Source: Nonomuraea helvata
GTDB lineage: Bacteria; Actinomycetota; Actinomycetes; Streptosporangiales; Streptosporangiaceae
Assembly: GCF_039535785.1 (NCBI RefSeq)
Contig: NZ_BAAAXV010000005.1
Location: 1 to 64,000, forward strand
Reading direction: 5' to 3'
DNA length: 64,000 nucleotides
Part shown: in pieces, positions 14,775-22,774 of the stretch
Numbering within the stretch: the first letter of the stretch is position 1
How the letters are laid out: each line of letters starts with the position of its first letter
Translations under genes and position numbers: made by a program
The notes under the pieces: generated by a model
What the model was told of the DNA's origin: nothing
Seen by the model: the letters and a program-made list of their open reading frames with translations, nothing else
Databases searched by the model: none

Positions 14775-16138
14775 CGGGAAGTCCTTCCAGCGGCGAGCTC
14801 CTCCAGGCGGTGGTGCAGGTGCCAGAGGTGGTCGCCTGTCTCCGGTTTGATCAGAACGCTGCGCAGGATCCGGGCGCCGGGGGCATCGGCCGCCAGCGCG
14901 GGATGGCGCGCGGTGAACGCCGGGGCCTCGACGCGCAGGGCGCTGACGTAGACGGGGTCGGGCCCCGCCATGCCGTCGGTGAGGACCCGGGCAGAGGCGG
15001 CGTCGACACCGCCGAGCGTCGCCTCGGTCGGGAAATACGTGACGATGTCCAGCTCGGGAGGCTGGTACAGGCTCAGGTACGGCGAGGCCTCCAGCATCCC
15101 GGCCCATTCCCTGGCCGCGAGCACCCCCGGCAGCAGCACCCGGCCGAGCCCCTCGCGGGTTGCCGGCAGCAGCCGCAGGGTCAGCCAGAGCGCGGCCGCC
15201 GCCGCGCCCGCCCGCGAGCACTCCAGGCTGATCTCGCCCAGGTGCAGGTCGGAGGGCGTGAAGTAGGTGTAGGGCGAGTCGTGCAGGAAGTGCCGCGCCA
15301 CCGCCGGGTCGGCGAACAGCACGGCCCCGCAACCATAGGGCTGGAGCCCGTGCTTGTGCGGGTCGACCACGACCGAGTCGCAGGCGGCGATGGCCCGCCA
15401 GGGACGCGGGTCGAACAGCCCCTCCTCTGCCAGCAGCACGTGGAAACCGCCATAGGCGGCGTCCACGTGCACCCGCGCGCCGTACCGGCGGGCCAGGGCG
15501 AGCGCCTCGTGGACAGGGTCCACCGCGCCGGTTCCCGTGGTGCCGGCGGTGACGACCACGGTACCGACGCGCCCGGTGCGCAGCAGGCTCTCCAGCGCCT
15601 CCATGTCCATCCGGCCGCGCGCGTCGGCCCGGACCGCGTGGCCCCGCACGCCCAGGACGTGGCACATGCGGGCGTGGGTGAAGTGGCTGTCGGCGCTGTA
15701 GGCGATGTCGCGGTCCGGGTGGATCTCGCGCGCCACGAACAGCGCCTCCAGATTGCCCATGGTGCCGCTGGTGGTCAGGTGCCCGAGGTGGCGTTCCAGG
15801 CCGAACATCGCAGCCAGCGCCTCCATCACCTCCCGCTCCAGATCGGCGGTGGCCGGGCCGCCCTCCCGTGCGTGGTTGTTGGGGTTGAGCTGCATCGCGG
15901 TGACGTAGCCGACCACCGCGGCGGGGTGCGGCGGCTTGACCATCTGCCCGATGTAGCGGGGGTGGAAGAAGGGGTAGTTGTCGCGCAGGCGCTTGCCCAG
16001 GTCGGCGAAGGCGGCGCCGAACTCCGCCTCGCCGAGCTGGTGGGAGGGGTGCGCGGCGAACGGACCGAACTCCGCTTCCCACGCCTCGACCGTGTCGACC
16101 GCGCACCCCAGCCAGCGGCGCAGGTCCAGCCCCGTCAT
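14771..16138 (-). CDS. PLP-dependent group II amino acid decarboxylase
   Basis: A 455-residue fold-type I decarboxylase. LTTSGTMGNLEALF holds the cofactor-phosphate loop, ARVHVDAAYGGFHVL carries the Asp that pairs with the pyridine nitrogen, and VVVDPHKHGLQPYGCGAV carries the Schiff-base Lys262. It belongs with tyrosine/DOPA/glutamate-type decarboxylases and would turn an L-amino acid into an amine; the substrate cannot be read from the sequence. Length is normal for the family. Both ends overlap neighbours by ATGA (antiporter upstream, acetyltransferase downstream), so translation is coupled. With the antiporter it could also act in acid stress, but the GNAT and DUF6875 genes favour an amine-building role. 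Confidence 0.85.
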   Translation of the reverse strand: MTGLDLRRWLGCAVDTVEAWEAEFGPFAAHPSHQLGEAEFGAAFADLGKRLRDNYPFFHPRYIGQMVKPPHPAAVVGYVTAMQLNPNNHAREGGPATADLEREVMEALAAMFGLERHLGHLTTSGTMGNLEALFVAREIHPDRDIAYSADSHFTHARMCHVLGVRGHAVRADARGRMDMEALESLLRTGRVGTVVVTAGTTGTGAVDPVHEALALARRYGARVHVDAAYGGFHVLLAEEGLFDPRPWRAIAACDSVVVDPHKHGLQPYGCGAVLFADPAVARHFLHDSPYTYFTPSDLHLGEISLECSRAGAAAAALWLTLRLLPATREGLGRVLLPGVLAAREWAGMLEASPYLSLYQPPELDIVTYFPTEATLGGVDAASARVLTDGMAGPDPVYVSALRVEAPAFTARHPALAADAPGARILRSVLIKPETGDHLWHLHHRLEELAAGRTSR

Positions 16139-17448
16139 GCGACCCGCTCCAGTGCGGGCTCGAAGTGGGCTTGCCTGCGCTCGTCCTCTTCGGTGGTGGT
16201 CTCCAGCCTGGCCATCGCCACCCGCAGGATCGGCGGCGCGATGACCGAGGTGACCACGGCCACCAGGATAATGATGGTGAACACATCGGTGCTGATCACG
16301 CCCAGCCGCAGGCCCACCGTGGCGACGATGACCTCGACGACGCCGCGCGCGTTCATGCCCGCGCCCAGGGCCAGCGCCTCCCAGTTGCCCAGCCTGCTCG
16401 TGCGGGCCCCGAGGTAGGCGCCGGCGAACTTGCCGACGATGGCCACGGCCAGGATGAGTACGGCGAAGCCCAGCACGTCCGGCCTGGTCAGCGCCGTCAG
16501 GTCCATGCGCAACCCGGCGGTGGCGAAGAAGATCGGGGCCAGCACCCCGACGACGACCGTCCGCAGCGGGGCGAGCTTGGCCCGGTCCGGCCTGCCGTGC
16601 GCGCTGATCACCAGGCCCATGACGAACGCGCCGAAGACCGCCTCCAGGCCGAGGGCGTGCGTGCCGGCCGCGGCCAGCAGGATCAGCACGACAGTCGTGG
16701 CGATGGTCGGCATCTCCTCGCGCGAACGGGAGGCCAGCCGGAAGGCGGCGCGGGCGAGCGGGCGGCCCAGCACGAACGCCAGGATCAGCACCCCGGCGAC
16801 GTAGCCCAGCGACAGGCCGACGGAGCCGGCGCTCAACCCGCTGGTGGCCATGGCCGAGACGATCGAGAGCATCAGCCAGCCGAACACGTCGTCGACCATG
16901 CCCGCGGTCAGCGTGAGCTGCCCGATGTTGCGGTGCATGAGGTTCATGTCGAGGAGGACCTTGGCGATCACCGGGATGGCGCTCACGCACATGGCCACAC
17001 CCAGGAACAACGCGAAGACGGTCTGGTCCTTGCCGGCGGTCAGCGTGGCGGGCAGCAGCAGCCCCATCCCGATACCAGAGACGAGCGGTATCACCAGGCC
17101 GAACCCGCTGACCTTGGCGGCGGTGGCGCCCTGGCGGCGGATCAGCTTGGTGTCCAGATGGGCGCCGGTGATGCCGACGAGCAGCAGCACGCCAAGCTGG
17201 CCGACGCCGTCCAGCAGGTGGAACTGCTCGGCCTGGCGCGGGAACAGCCAGGACTCCAGCCCGGGCGCGACGTGGGCGAACAGCGAGGGGCCGAGTAACA
17301 CTCCAGCACTCAGCTCACCTACCAGAGGCGGCAGGCGGAATCTCACCGCCACCCGGCCGAGCACGAGAGCCAGCAGCAGCAGCACGCCTATTTGCAGCAG
17401 AAGAAGGAGCAGCGCGTGTGGCGCCGGCGGCGGGGCGATGGGCGTCAT
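16135..17448 (-). CDS. CPA2-family cation/proton antiporter
   Basis: A 437-residue membrane protein with about 12 helices, starting LLLLLLQIGVLLLLALVLGR. The pore motif is TAGMVDDVFGWLML (paired Asp of electrogenic CPA2 exchangers), and the end is cytosolic and short. It would exchange Na+ or K+ for protons. Length fits the transport core without a TrkA-N domain. The start has AAGGAA six bases before ATG 17448. It heads the coupled operon. One TTA leucine codon (codon 51, 17296-17298) is present, which in streptomycete-type hosts needs the bldA tRNA. Confidence 0.85.
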   Translation of the reverse strand: MTPIAPPPAPHALLLLLLQIGVLLLLALVLGRVAVRFRLPPLVGELSAGVLLGPSLFAHVAPGLESWLFPRQAEQFHLLDGVGQLGVLLLVGITGAHLDTKLIRRQGATAAKVSGFGLVIPLVSGIGMGLLLPATLTAGKDQTVFALFLGVAMCVSAIPVIAKVLLDMNLMHRNIGQLTLTAGMVDDVFGWLMLSIVSAMATSGLSAGSVGLSLGYVAGVLILAFVLGRPLARAAFRLASRSREEMPTIATTVVLILLAAAGTHALGLEAVFGAFVMGLVISAHGRPDRAKLAPLRTVVVGVLAPIFFATAGLRMDLTALTRPDVLGFAVLILAVAIVGKFAGAYLGARTSRLGNWEALALGAGMNARGVVEVIVATVGLRLGVISTDVFTIIILVAVVTSVIAPPILRVAMARLETTTEEDERRQAHFEPALERVA

Positions 17449-17600
17449 GAACGGTTCCTTCGGCGCTCGGAAACGGATTCTCAGATTCGCACGCGGGTGC
17501 CGGAATTCCACCGAGGAAAAGACCGAAGTATTCCGCTGAAAAGGCGTTGAGTGGTCTTCCACCGGGGCGGCCCATACTGGCCGTGTGAAAGGGGGAGGCC

Positions 17601-20276
17601 ATGCATGAACTGCTTGGCCGGAAGGTCGAGATCGGGATCGTGGACCGCGCCGTCCGGGACGCCGTGCGGGGACGCTCAACCGTGATCATCGTGGAGGGCG
17701 GAGCGGGAACGGGGAAGACCGCTCTGCTGAGACACGTGGTCGCCACCGCGCGACGCGAGAGCGTCAGCGCGCTGTTCGCTTCCGGTGCCCGCCGGCACCA
17801 GCCGGACTTCGGCGCGGCGGCGGAGCTGCTGGGTCTCCGGCAGCCACCGGTCGCTTCGGACTCGGGGAGGGACGATGTGTTCGCAGCGCTGTACGACCAC
17901 GTCCGCGAGATCACCCGGACGGCCCCGCTGGTGCTCGTCGTGGACGACGTGCACCGCATCGACCAGCATTCCCTTGGCTGGCTGGCCCACCTGGCGCGCC
18001 GGTTATCGGGCCTGCCGATTGTGCTGGTTGTCTCTGTTCCTGTAGGAGAGTGGCCGGCCTCGCGCGAGGTCTACGACGAGCTGCGCAGCACGGTCAACCA
18101 CGTCGAGATCTCCCTGGACCCGCTGACCGAGCACGACGCGGCCCGCCTGCTGGAGCTGTCGTGCGGCACCCGGCCCAGCCCGCAGTTCGCCTCGCTGTGC
18201 CGGCGCCTGACCGGTGGCAACCCGCGCTTCCTGGTGGAGCTGGCCCGGCAGCTCAACCAGGAGGGGATCGGCACCGACGACCAGGCCGCGGGGCAACTGC
18301 CCGCGCTCGCGCCGCCGCGGATCGCCCGCTACGTCACCGATCGCCTGGCCCGGCACTCGGCGCACTCGCTGACCGTGGCCCAGATCCTGGCCGTGCTGGA
18401 CGCCGATGCCCGCCACACGCTGGTCAAGGAGTTGTGCGGCATCGAGGACGGCGAGGTCGCCAACACCGTGCTCGGACTGACGGAACTCGGCTTGTTGCGC
18501 GCGGGAGCCACCATCGCCTTCGTCCACCCGATCGTCCGCGTCGCTCTCTACCGGTGCATGCGCGCCGAGGAGCGCAACCGCTACCACCTGGCCGCCGCCC
18601 GGCTGCTGGGCGCCGGTGAGGCCGACGCGCCGGTGATGGCGCGGCACCTGCTGGCCGCCGGTCCGACCGCCTCGCCCGAGGTCACCGACCTGTTGTGCGA
18701 AGTGGCCGTACGGCTCACCGCGATGGGCTACCTGGAGCAGGCCACCGCCTGCACGCAGCGCGCCATCCAGAGCTCGCTCTCCCCCGCCCACCGGATCCGG
18801 CTCATGCTGCAGCTCGGCGTCGCCCTCAGCGGCCACGACCACCACGCCTCGATCAAGTACCTGCGCAACGCCAGGTCGGGCGTGCGCACGGCCGCCGAGC
18901 GCGCTCTGATCGGGCAGCACCTGGCACTCGCCACCGCCGCGCTCGGCGACCTCTCCGGCGCGATCGGTGTCCTGGACGAACACATCGAGCCGGTCTCGCG
19001 GGCCGACCCGGCGCTCGGCTCCCGGCTGCGCGGCTACCGACAGGTCCTGCATACTCTCGACCCGGGCGCCGCCCCCGCCCCCGACGCGCAGGACGGGGGT
19101 GGCGGCGAGCTGGCCGCCAGGGCTGTACGGCTGGCCTGGGCCGGGCGGGATCCCTCCGACGCGCGGGCGGCGGCCGAGGCCGCGCTGGCCGCGGAAGGGG
19201 TGGTCGACAGCGGGGCACTGGTGTTGAGCTTCGCGCTGCTGCCGCTGGTGTACACCGACCGCCTGGAGACGGTCGAGCGGCATCTGCTGGAGGCCGAGCA
19301 GCGGGCGCCCGCCGTACAGGTGCCGGAGCTGGCGGTGCTGCGCTCCCATGTGGCGCTGCGGGCCGGGGACGTCGAGCAGGCCGAGGCGGCGGCGCGTACC
19401 GCGGTGGCGGCCGTGGAGGACGGGCTGCCGGAGCCGGTGGTCTTCCACCACCTGGCGGCCCTGATCGACGTGCTGCTGGAGCGGGGGGAGCACGAGGAGG
19501 CCGAGGAGCTGCTGCGCCAGGCGCGGCTGCCGGGCGAGCCGGTCGCCCAGTGGCGCAACAACCACCTGCTGGCCGCCAGGGGAAGGCTGCGGATCGCGCG
19601 CGGCCAGCGCCGGCCCGGTCTGGCGGACCTGCTGGAGTGCGGCGCGCGCCTGGCCACCTGGGGTGTGCGGAACCCGGCGGCCAGTTCCTGGTTCGTGGAC
19701 GCGGCCGTGGCGCTGGTCGCGCTGGGCAGACAGGACAAAGCCGTACGGCTGGCCGGCGAGCAGCGCCAGGCCGCCGACCTGTGGCCGACGGAACGCGCTC
19801 TCGGGCGGAGCCTGCGCACCCAGGCGGTGGTGGCCACCGACTCCGCCGAGCGGGTGGCGCTGCTGCGGGAAGCGGTCACGGTGCTGGAAGGAGCACCCTC
19901 GGCCACGCTGGAGCTCGGCCACACCGTCGGCGAACTCGGCAGCGCGCTGGCCGAGACCGACCAGGGGAACGAAGCCAGGGACATGCTGCGGAGGGCTCTC
20001 GACCTCGGCCAGCGCTGCGGGGGAACCGCGCTGGCCGACCACGCTCACGCCGCGCTCCTCAAGCTGGGAGCGCGCCCGCGCAGGCGGGCGCAGACGGGGT
20101 GGGACGCGTTGACGCCGGCCGAGAGCCGGGTCGCGGAGCTGGTGGTGGCGGGGAAGAAGAACCGGGAGATCGCCGGGATCCTCTACGTGTCGCTGCGGAC
20201 CGTCGAGCTTCACCTGACCAGCATCTACCGCAAGCTCAGCGTGTCGAACAGGGCCGAGCTCATCGGGGAGAGCTGA
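17601..20276 (+). CDS. LAL-type LuxR regulator with ATPase domain
   Basis: An 891-residue large ATP-binding LuxR regulator. Walker A is GGAGTGKT (33-40), and Walker B is the LVLVVDDVH strand near 115. The middle is tetratricopeptide-like helices. The C-terminus is a LuxR HTH (LTPAESRVAELVVAGKKNREI, then SLRTVELHLTSIYRKLSVSNR; about 835-888). Such proteins are pathway activators in actinomycete clusters. The ATG at 17601 follows GGGGGAGG. Codon 135 is TTA (18003-18005), so its translation probably depends on bldA. It is divergent from the antiporter operon and convergent with the desaturase, which it overlaps by 17 bp. Confidence 0.85.
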   Translation: MHELLGRKVEIGIVDRAVRDAVRGRSTVIIVEGGAGTGKTALLRHVVATARRESVSALFASGARRHQPDFGAAAELLGLRQPPVASDSGRDDVFAALYDHVREITRTAPLVLVVDDVHRIDQHSLGWLAHLARRLSGLPIVLVVSVPVGEWPASREVYDELRSTVNHVEISLDPLTEHDAARLLELSCGTRPSPQFASLCRRLTGGNPRFLVELARQLNQEGIGTDDQAAGQLPALAPPRIARYVTDRLARHSAHSLTVAQILAVLDADARHTLVKELCGIEDGEVANTVLGLTELGLLRAGATIAFVHPIVRVALYRCMRAEERNRYHLAAARLLGAGEADAPVMARHLLAAGPTASPEVTDLLCEVAVRLTAMGYLEQATACTQRAIQSSLSPAHRIRLMLQLGVALSGHDHHASIKYLRNARSGVRTAAERALIGQHLALATAALGDLSGAIGVLDEHIEPVSRADPALGSRLRGYRQVLHTLDPGAAPAPDAQDGGGGELAARAVRLAWAGRDPSDARAAAEAALAAEGVVDSGALVLSFALLPLVYTDRLETVERHLLEAEQRAPAVQVPELAVLRSHVALRAGDVEQAEAAARTAVAAVEDGLPEPVVFHHLAALIDVLLERGEHEEAEELLRQARLPGEPVAQWRNNHLLAARGRLRIARGQRRPGLADLLECGARLATWGVRNPAASSWFVDAAVALVALGRQDKAVRLAGEQRQAADLWPTERALGRSLRTQAVVATDSAERVALLREAVTVLEGAPSATLELGHTVGELGSALAETDQGNEARDMLRRALDLGQRCGGTALADHAHAALLKLGARPRRRAQTGWDALTPAESRVAELVVAGKKNREIAGILYVSLRTVELHLTSIYRKLSVSNRAELIGES

Positions 20277-21186
20277 GCGCCTTCCGGGCCTCGCGCTCCT
20301 CGCGGCGCTCGACGAAGCGGCTGGCGTGCGCGTCCAGCACGTGCAGGAACGCTGACAGGTCCTCGCGGGCCGCCTCGCCCTCCGCGCCGAGGCCCGAGCG
20401 CTCGAAGACGCGCCAGTGGCGCAGGATCGGCATGAGCACCCGGTCGTGGTGCAGCCGCAGGTCGTAGATGCCGCTGCCGGCGATCTCAGCTGCCATGCGG
20501 CGGAATCCGGGCTGTCCCGTGCCCGGCATCTCGAAGCCCTTCACCACGTCGGCGATGGCCCGCATCGTCCGGTCGGGCGCCAGCTCCAGCGCCGCGCCGA
20601 CCAGGTTGCGGTAGAAGAGCATGTGCAGGTTCTCGTCGGCGGCGATGCGGGCCAGCAGCTGCTCTCCGATCGGGCAGCCGGTGGCCGTGCCGGTGTTGCG
20701 GTGCGAGAGCCGGGTCGCCAGCTCCTGCAACGCGGTGTAGACGACGTTGGGCAGCATCTCGACGGGCTCGTTGGCGGGCCCCGCCGCCATCAGGGCCATG
20801 CGCCGCTGCTCCAGATCCACCGGATCGACGGCGCGCGTGACCACCAGGTAGTCGCGCAGCGTCATCGCGTGCCGCGCCTCCTCGGCGGTCCAGCGGTAGA
20901 TCCACTCGCCCCACGCGCCGTCCGAGCCCAGGGCGGTGAGCAGGTTGTGATGGTAGGCGGGCAGGTTGTCCTCGGTCAGCAGGTTCACGATCAGCGAGGC
21001 GCGCGCCGCCGGCGCGACGGCGGTGTCGCCGGGCTCCCAGTCCTGGCCGCCGAGAAAAGCGAAGTCGCGTCCCTGGCTCCAGGGCACGTAGTCGTGCGGG
21101 TTCCAGTCGCGCGCCACGCCCAGGTGGCGGTTGATGTTCTCGGCGACGACGGGCTCGAGTTCCGTCAGCAGGTCGACGTCCTGCAC
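20260..21186 (-). CDS. Soluble diiron acyl-ACP desaturase
   Basis: A 308-residue plant-type (DesA-like) acyl-[acyl carrier protein] desaturase. The two iron-binding E-x-x-H motifs are visible as TAEEARH (about residue 104-110) and AADENLH (about 190-196). There is no membrane span, as expected for this class. It inserts a cis double bond into an ACP-bound chain using O2 and ferredoxin. It is the last gene of the leftward PKS operon, 54 bp after the free ACP, which is its likely carrier. The 3' end overlaps the LAL gene end on the other strand. The cluster has no dedicated ferredoxin. Confidence 0.85.
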   Translation of the reverse strand: MQDVDLLTELEPVVAENINRHLGVARDWNPHDYVPWSQGRDFAFLGGQDWEPGDTAVAPAARASLIVNLLTEDNLPAYHHNLLTALGSDGAWGEWIYRWTAEEARHAMTLRDYLVVTRAVDPVDLEQRRMALMAAGPANEPVEMLPNVVYTALQELATRLSHRNTGTATGCPIGEQLLARIAADENLHMLFYRNLVGAALELAPDRTMRAIADVVKGFEMPGTGQPGFRRMAAEIAGSGIYDLRLHHDRVLMPILRHWRVFERSGLGAEGEAAREDLSAFLHVLDAHASRFVERREEREARKALSSPR

Positions 21187-21240
21187 GCTCTTGCTCCTTC
21201 CAGAGGCGTGGGGGGCCGGTCCGGCCCCCCACGAGTGGAC

Positions 21241-21495
21241 TCAGGCGACGCCGGCGGACGCGTGCTGCTCGATGTGGTTGAGCACGGCGTCCACGGTCTC
21301 CAGGTCGGCCGCGATCTCGTCCGGGGTGGCCACACCGAACCTGTCCTCGACGGCGACCATGATCTCGACCAGCGACAGAGAGTCGATGTCCAGGTCGTCG
21401 CGCAGGTGGGCCTCGGGCTGCACCTCGGCCACGGGGATGCCGACGATCTCTCGGACGATCTCGGCGAACTCGGCGAGAATGTGCTGCTTGCTCAT
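21241..21495 (-). CDS. Free acyl carrier protein
   Basis: An 84-residue acidic carrier protein with the phosphopantetheine site DIDSLSLVE (Ser about 39). Length and helix layout are typical of type II fatty acid or polyketide ACPs. It carries growing acyl chains for the neighbouring KAS II, reductases and desaturase. It lies 31 bp after the KAS II stop in the same operon, with GGAGAAGAAA just before the ATG. It is separate from the ACP built into the PKS. Confidence 0.9.
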   Translation of the reverse strand: MSKQHILAEFAEIVREIVGIPVAEVQPEAHLRDDLDIDSLSLVEIMVAVEDRFGVATPDEIAADLETVDAVLNHIEQHASAGVA

Positions 21496-21526
21496 TTTCT
21501 TCTCCTTGCGTGGGTGTTAGAGGGAG

Positions 21527-22774
21527 TCATTGCTCGTAGCGCCGGACCACGAGGGTCGCGTTGTGGCCGGCGAAGCCGAAGGAGTTGCTCATCGCCACCG
21601 CGACGTCGTGCCGTTGCGGCTGGTGAGGGACGAAGTTGAGGTCCGGGTCCTCTGGGTCGTCACAGTTGATCGTCGGCGGGACGACGCCGGTGAGCAGCGT
21701 CTGCACGGTGGCGACGAGCTCGACCGCGCCCGCCGCGCCGATCGTGTGCCCGGTCATCGACTTGACGGCGGTGATCGGGATCCTGGGCGCGTGGTCGCCG
21801 AACACCTTGCGAATGGCGGCGGCCTCGGTCCTGTCGTTGAGCGTGGTGCTGGTGCCGTGGGCGTTGATGTGGTCCACGGCCGAGGCGGGCAGACCCGCGT
21901 CGTCCAGCGCGAGCTGCATGGCCCGGCGCGCGCCGAGCCCCTCGGGGTGTGGCGCGGTCGGGTGGTAGGCGTCACTGGTGGCGCCGTAGCCGACGACCTC
22001 GGCCAGGATCGGCGCGCCGCGCCGCTCGGCACTGCGGGCGTCCTCCAGCACGAGAGCGCCGGCGCCCGCCGCCATGACGAAACCGTCCCGCCCCTTGTCG
22101 AAGGGCCGGCTGGCCCGCTGCGGGTCGTCGTTGCGCGTTGACAGCGCCCGCGACATCGCGGTGGAGCCGATGTCGAAGGAGGTCACCGAGTTGTCGGCGC
22201 CCCCCGCGATCATCGCGTCCACGTCGCCGCGCTGGATCATCCGCATCGCCTCGCCCACGGCCGACGTGCCGGAGGCGCAGGCCGTGCTGATCGCGCCGGA
22301 AGGGCCGGTCGCCTGCAGCTTGTAGGCGACCTCGCCGGCGGCGCAGTCGATCGAGGTGGCCGCCGACAGCCACGGTGCGAGGCCGCGGTAGCCGCGCCCC
22401 TCCAGGGTGAGCGTGCCCGACTGGACGAGACCCGTCGGGCCGTACCCCGAGCCGATCAGGACGCCGACACGGTGCGTGTTGGCCTCGTCGATGACGAGCT
22501 TGGCGTGTTCGACGGCCTGCGCCGCGGCGGCCACCGCGAACTGCGCGTACTTGTCGATCCGGCGGCTGACCGTGCGCGGCATGTACGCGGTGGGGTCGAA
22601 CCCCTTCACCTCACCGGCGATCTTGACCGGCAGGTTGGAGGCGTCGAAGGCCTCAATCGGCCCCACGCCGCTCCGGCCAGCCAGCAGGGAGTCCCAGAAA
22701 TCCTGGACACTCAGCCCGACAGGCGTGATGGCACCCATGCCGGTGATGACCACGCGGCGTCCGTAGGGTCTCAC
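21527..22774 (-). CDS. 3-oxoacyl-ACP synthase II (FabF-like)
   Basis: A 415-residue ketosynthase with a full Cys-His-His triad: ISTACASGTSA, DHINAHGTST and SMTGHTIGAAG. It elongates acyl-ACP by decarboxylative condensation with malonyl-ACP. There is no chain-length-factor partner, so it is fatty-acid-like rather than aromatic type II. The GTG start at 22774 overlaps the ThDP gene stop as GTGA, with GAAGGAGA upstream. In some clusters an extra FabF is a resistant target copy. Here its place between the ThDP gene and the ACP favours chain building, but resistance is not excluded. Confidence 0.9.
   Translation of the reverse strand: MRPYGRRVVITGMGAITPVGLSVQDFWDSLLAGRSGVGPIEAFDASNLPVKIAGEVKGFDPTAYMPRTVSRRIDKYAQFAVAAAAQAVEHAKLVIDEANTHRVGVLIGSGYGPTGLVQSGTLTLEGRGYRGLAPWLSAATSIDCAAGEVAYKLQATGPSGAISTACASGTSAVGEAMRMIQRGDVDAMIAGGADNSVTSFDIGSTAMSRALSTRNDDPQRASRPFDKGRDGFVMAAGAGALVLEDARSAERRGAPILAEVVGYGATSDAYHPTAPHPEGLGARRAMQLALDDAGLPASAVDHINAHGTSTTLNDRTEAAAIRKVFGDHAPRIPITAVKSMTGHTIGAAGAVELVATVQTLLTGVVPPTINCDDPEDPDLNFVPHQPQRHDVAVAMSNSFGFAGHNATLVVRRYEQ

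Noticed and set aside
18003..20213. Leftward 736-codon frame opposite the LAL gene
   Set aside because: Antisense shadow; the plus strand has Walker motifs and LuxR HTH.
21241..22774. Aromatic type II PKS (KS with chain-length factor)
   Set aside because: There is one KAS II only, with a complete triad and no chain-length-factor partner, cyclase or aromatase.
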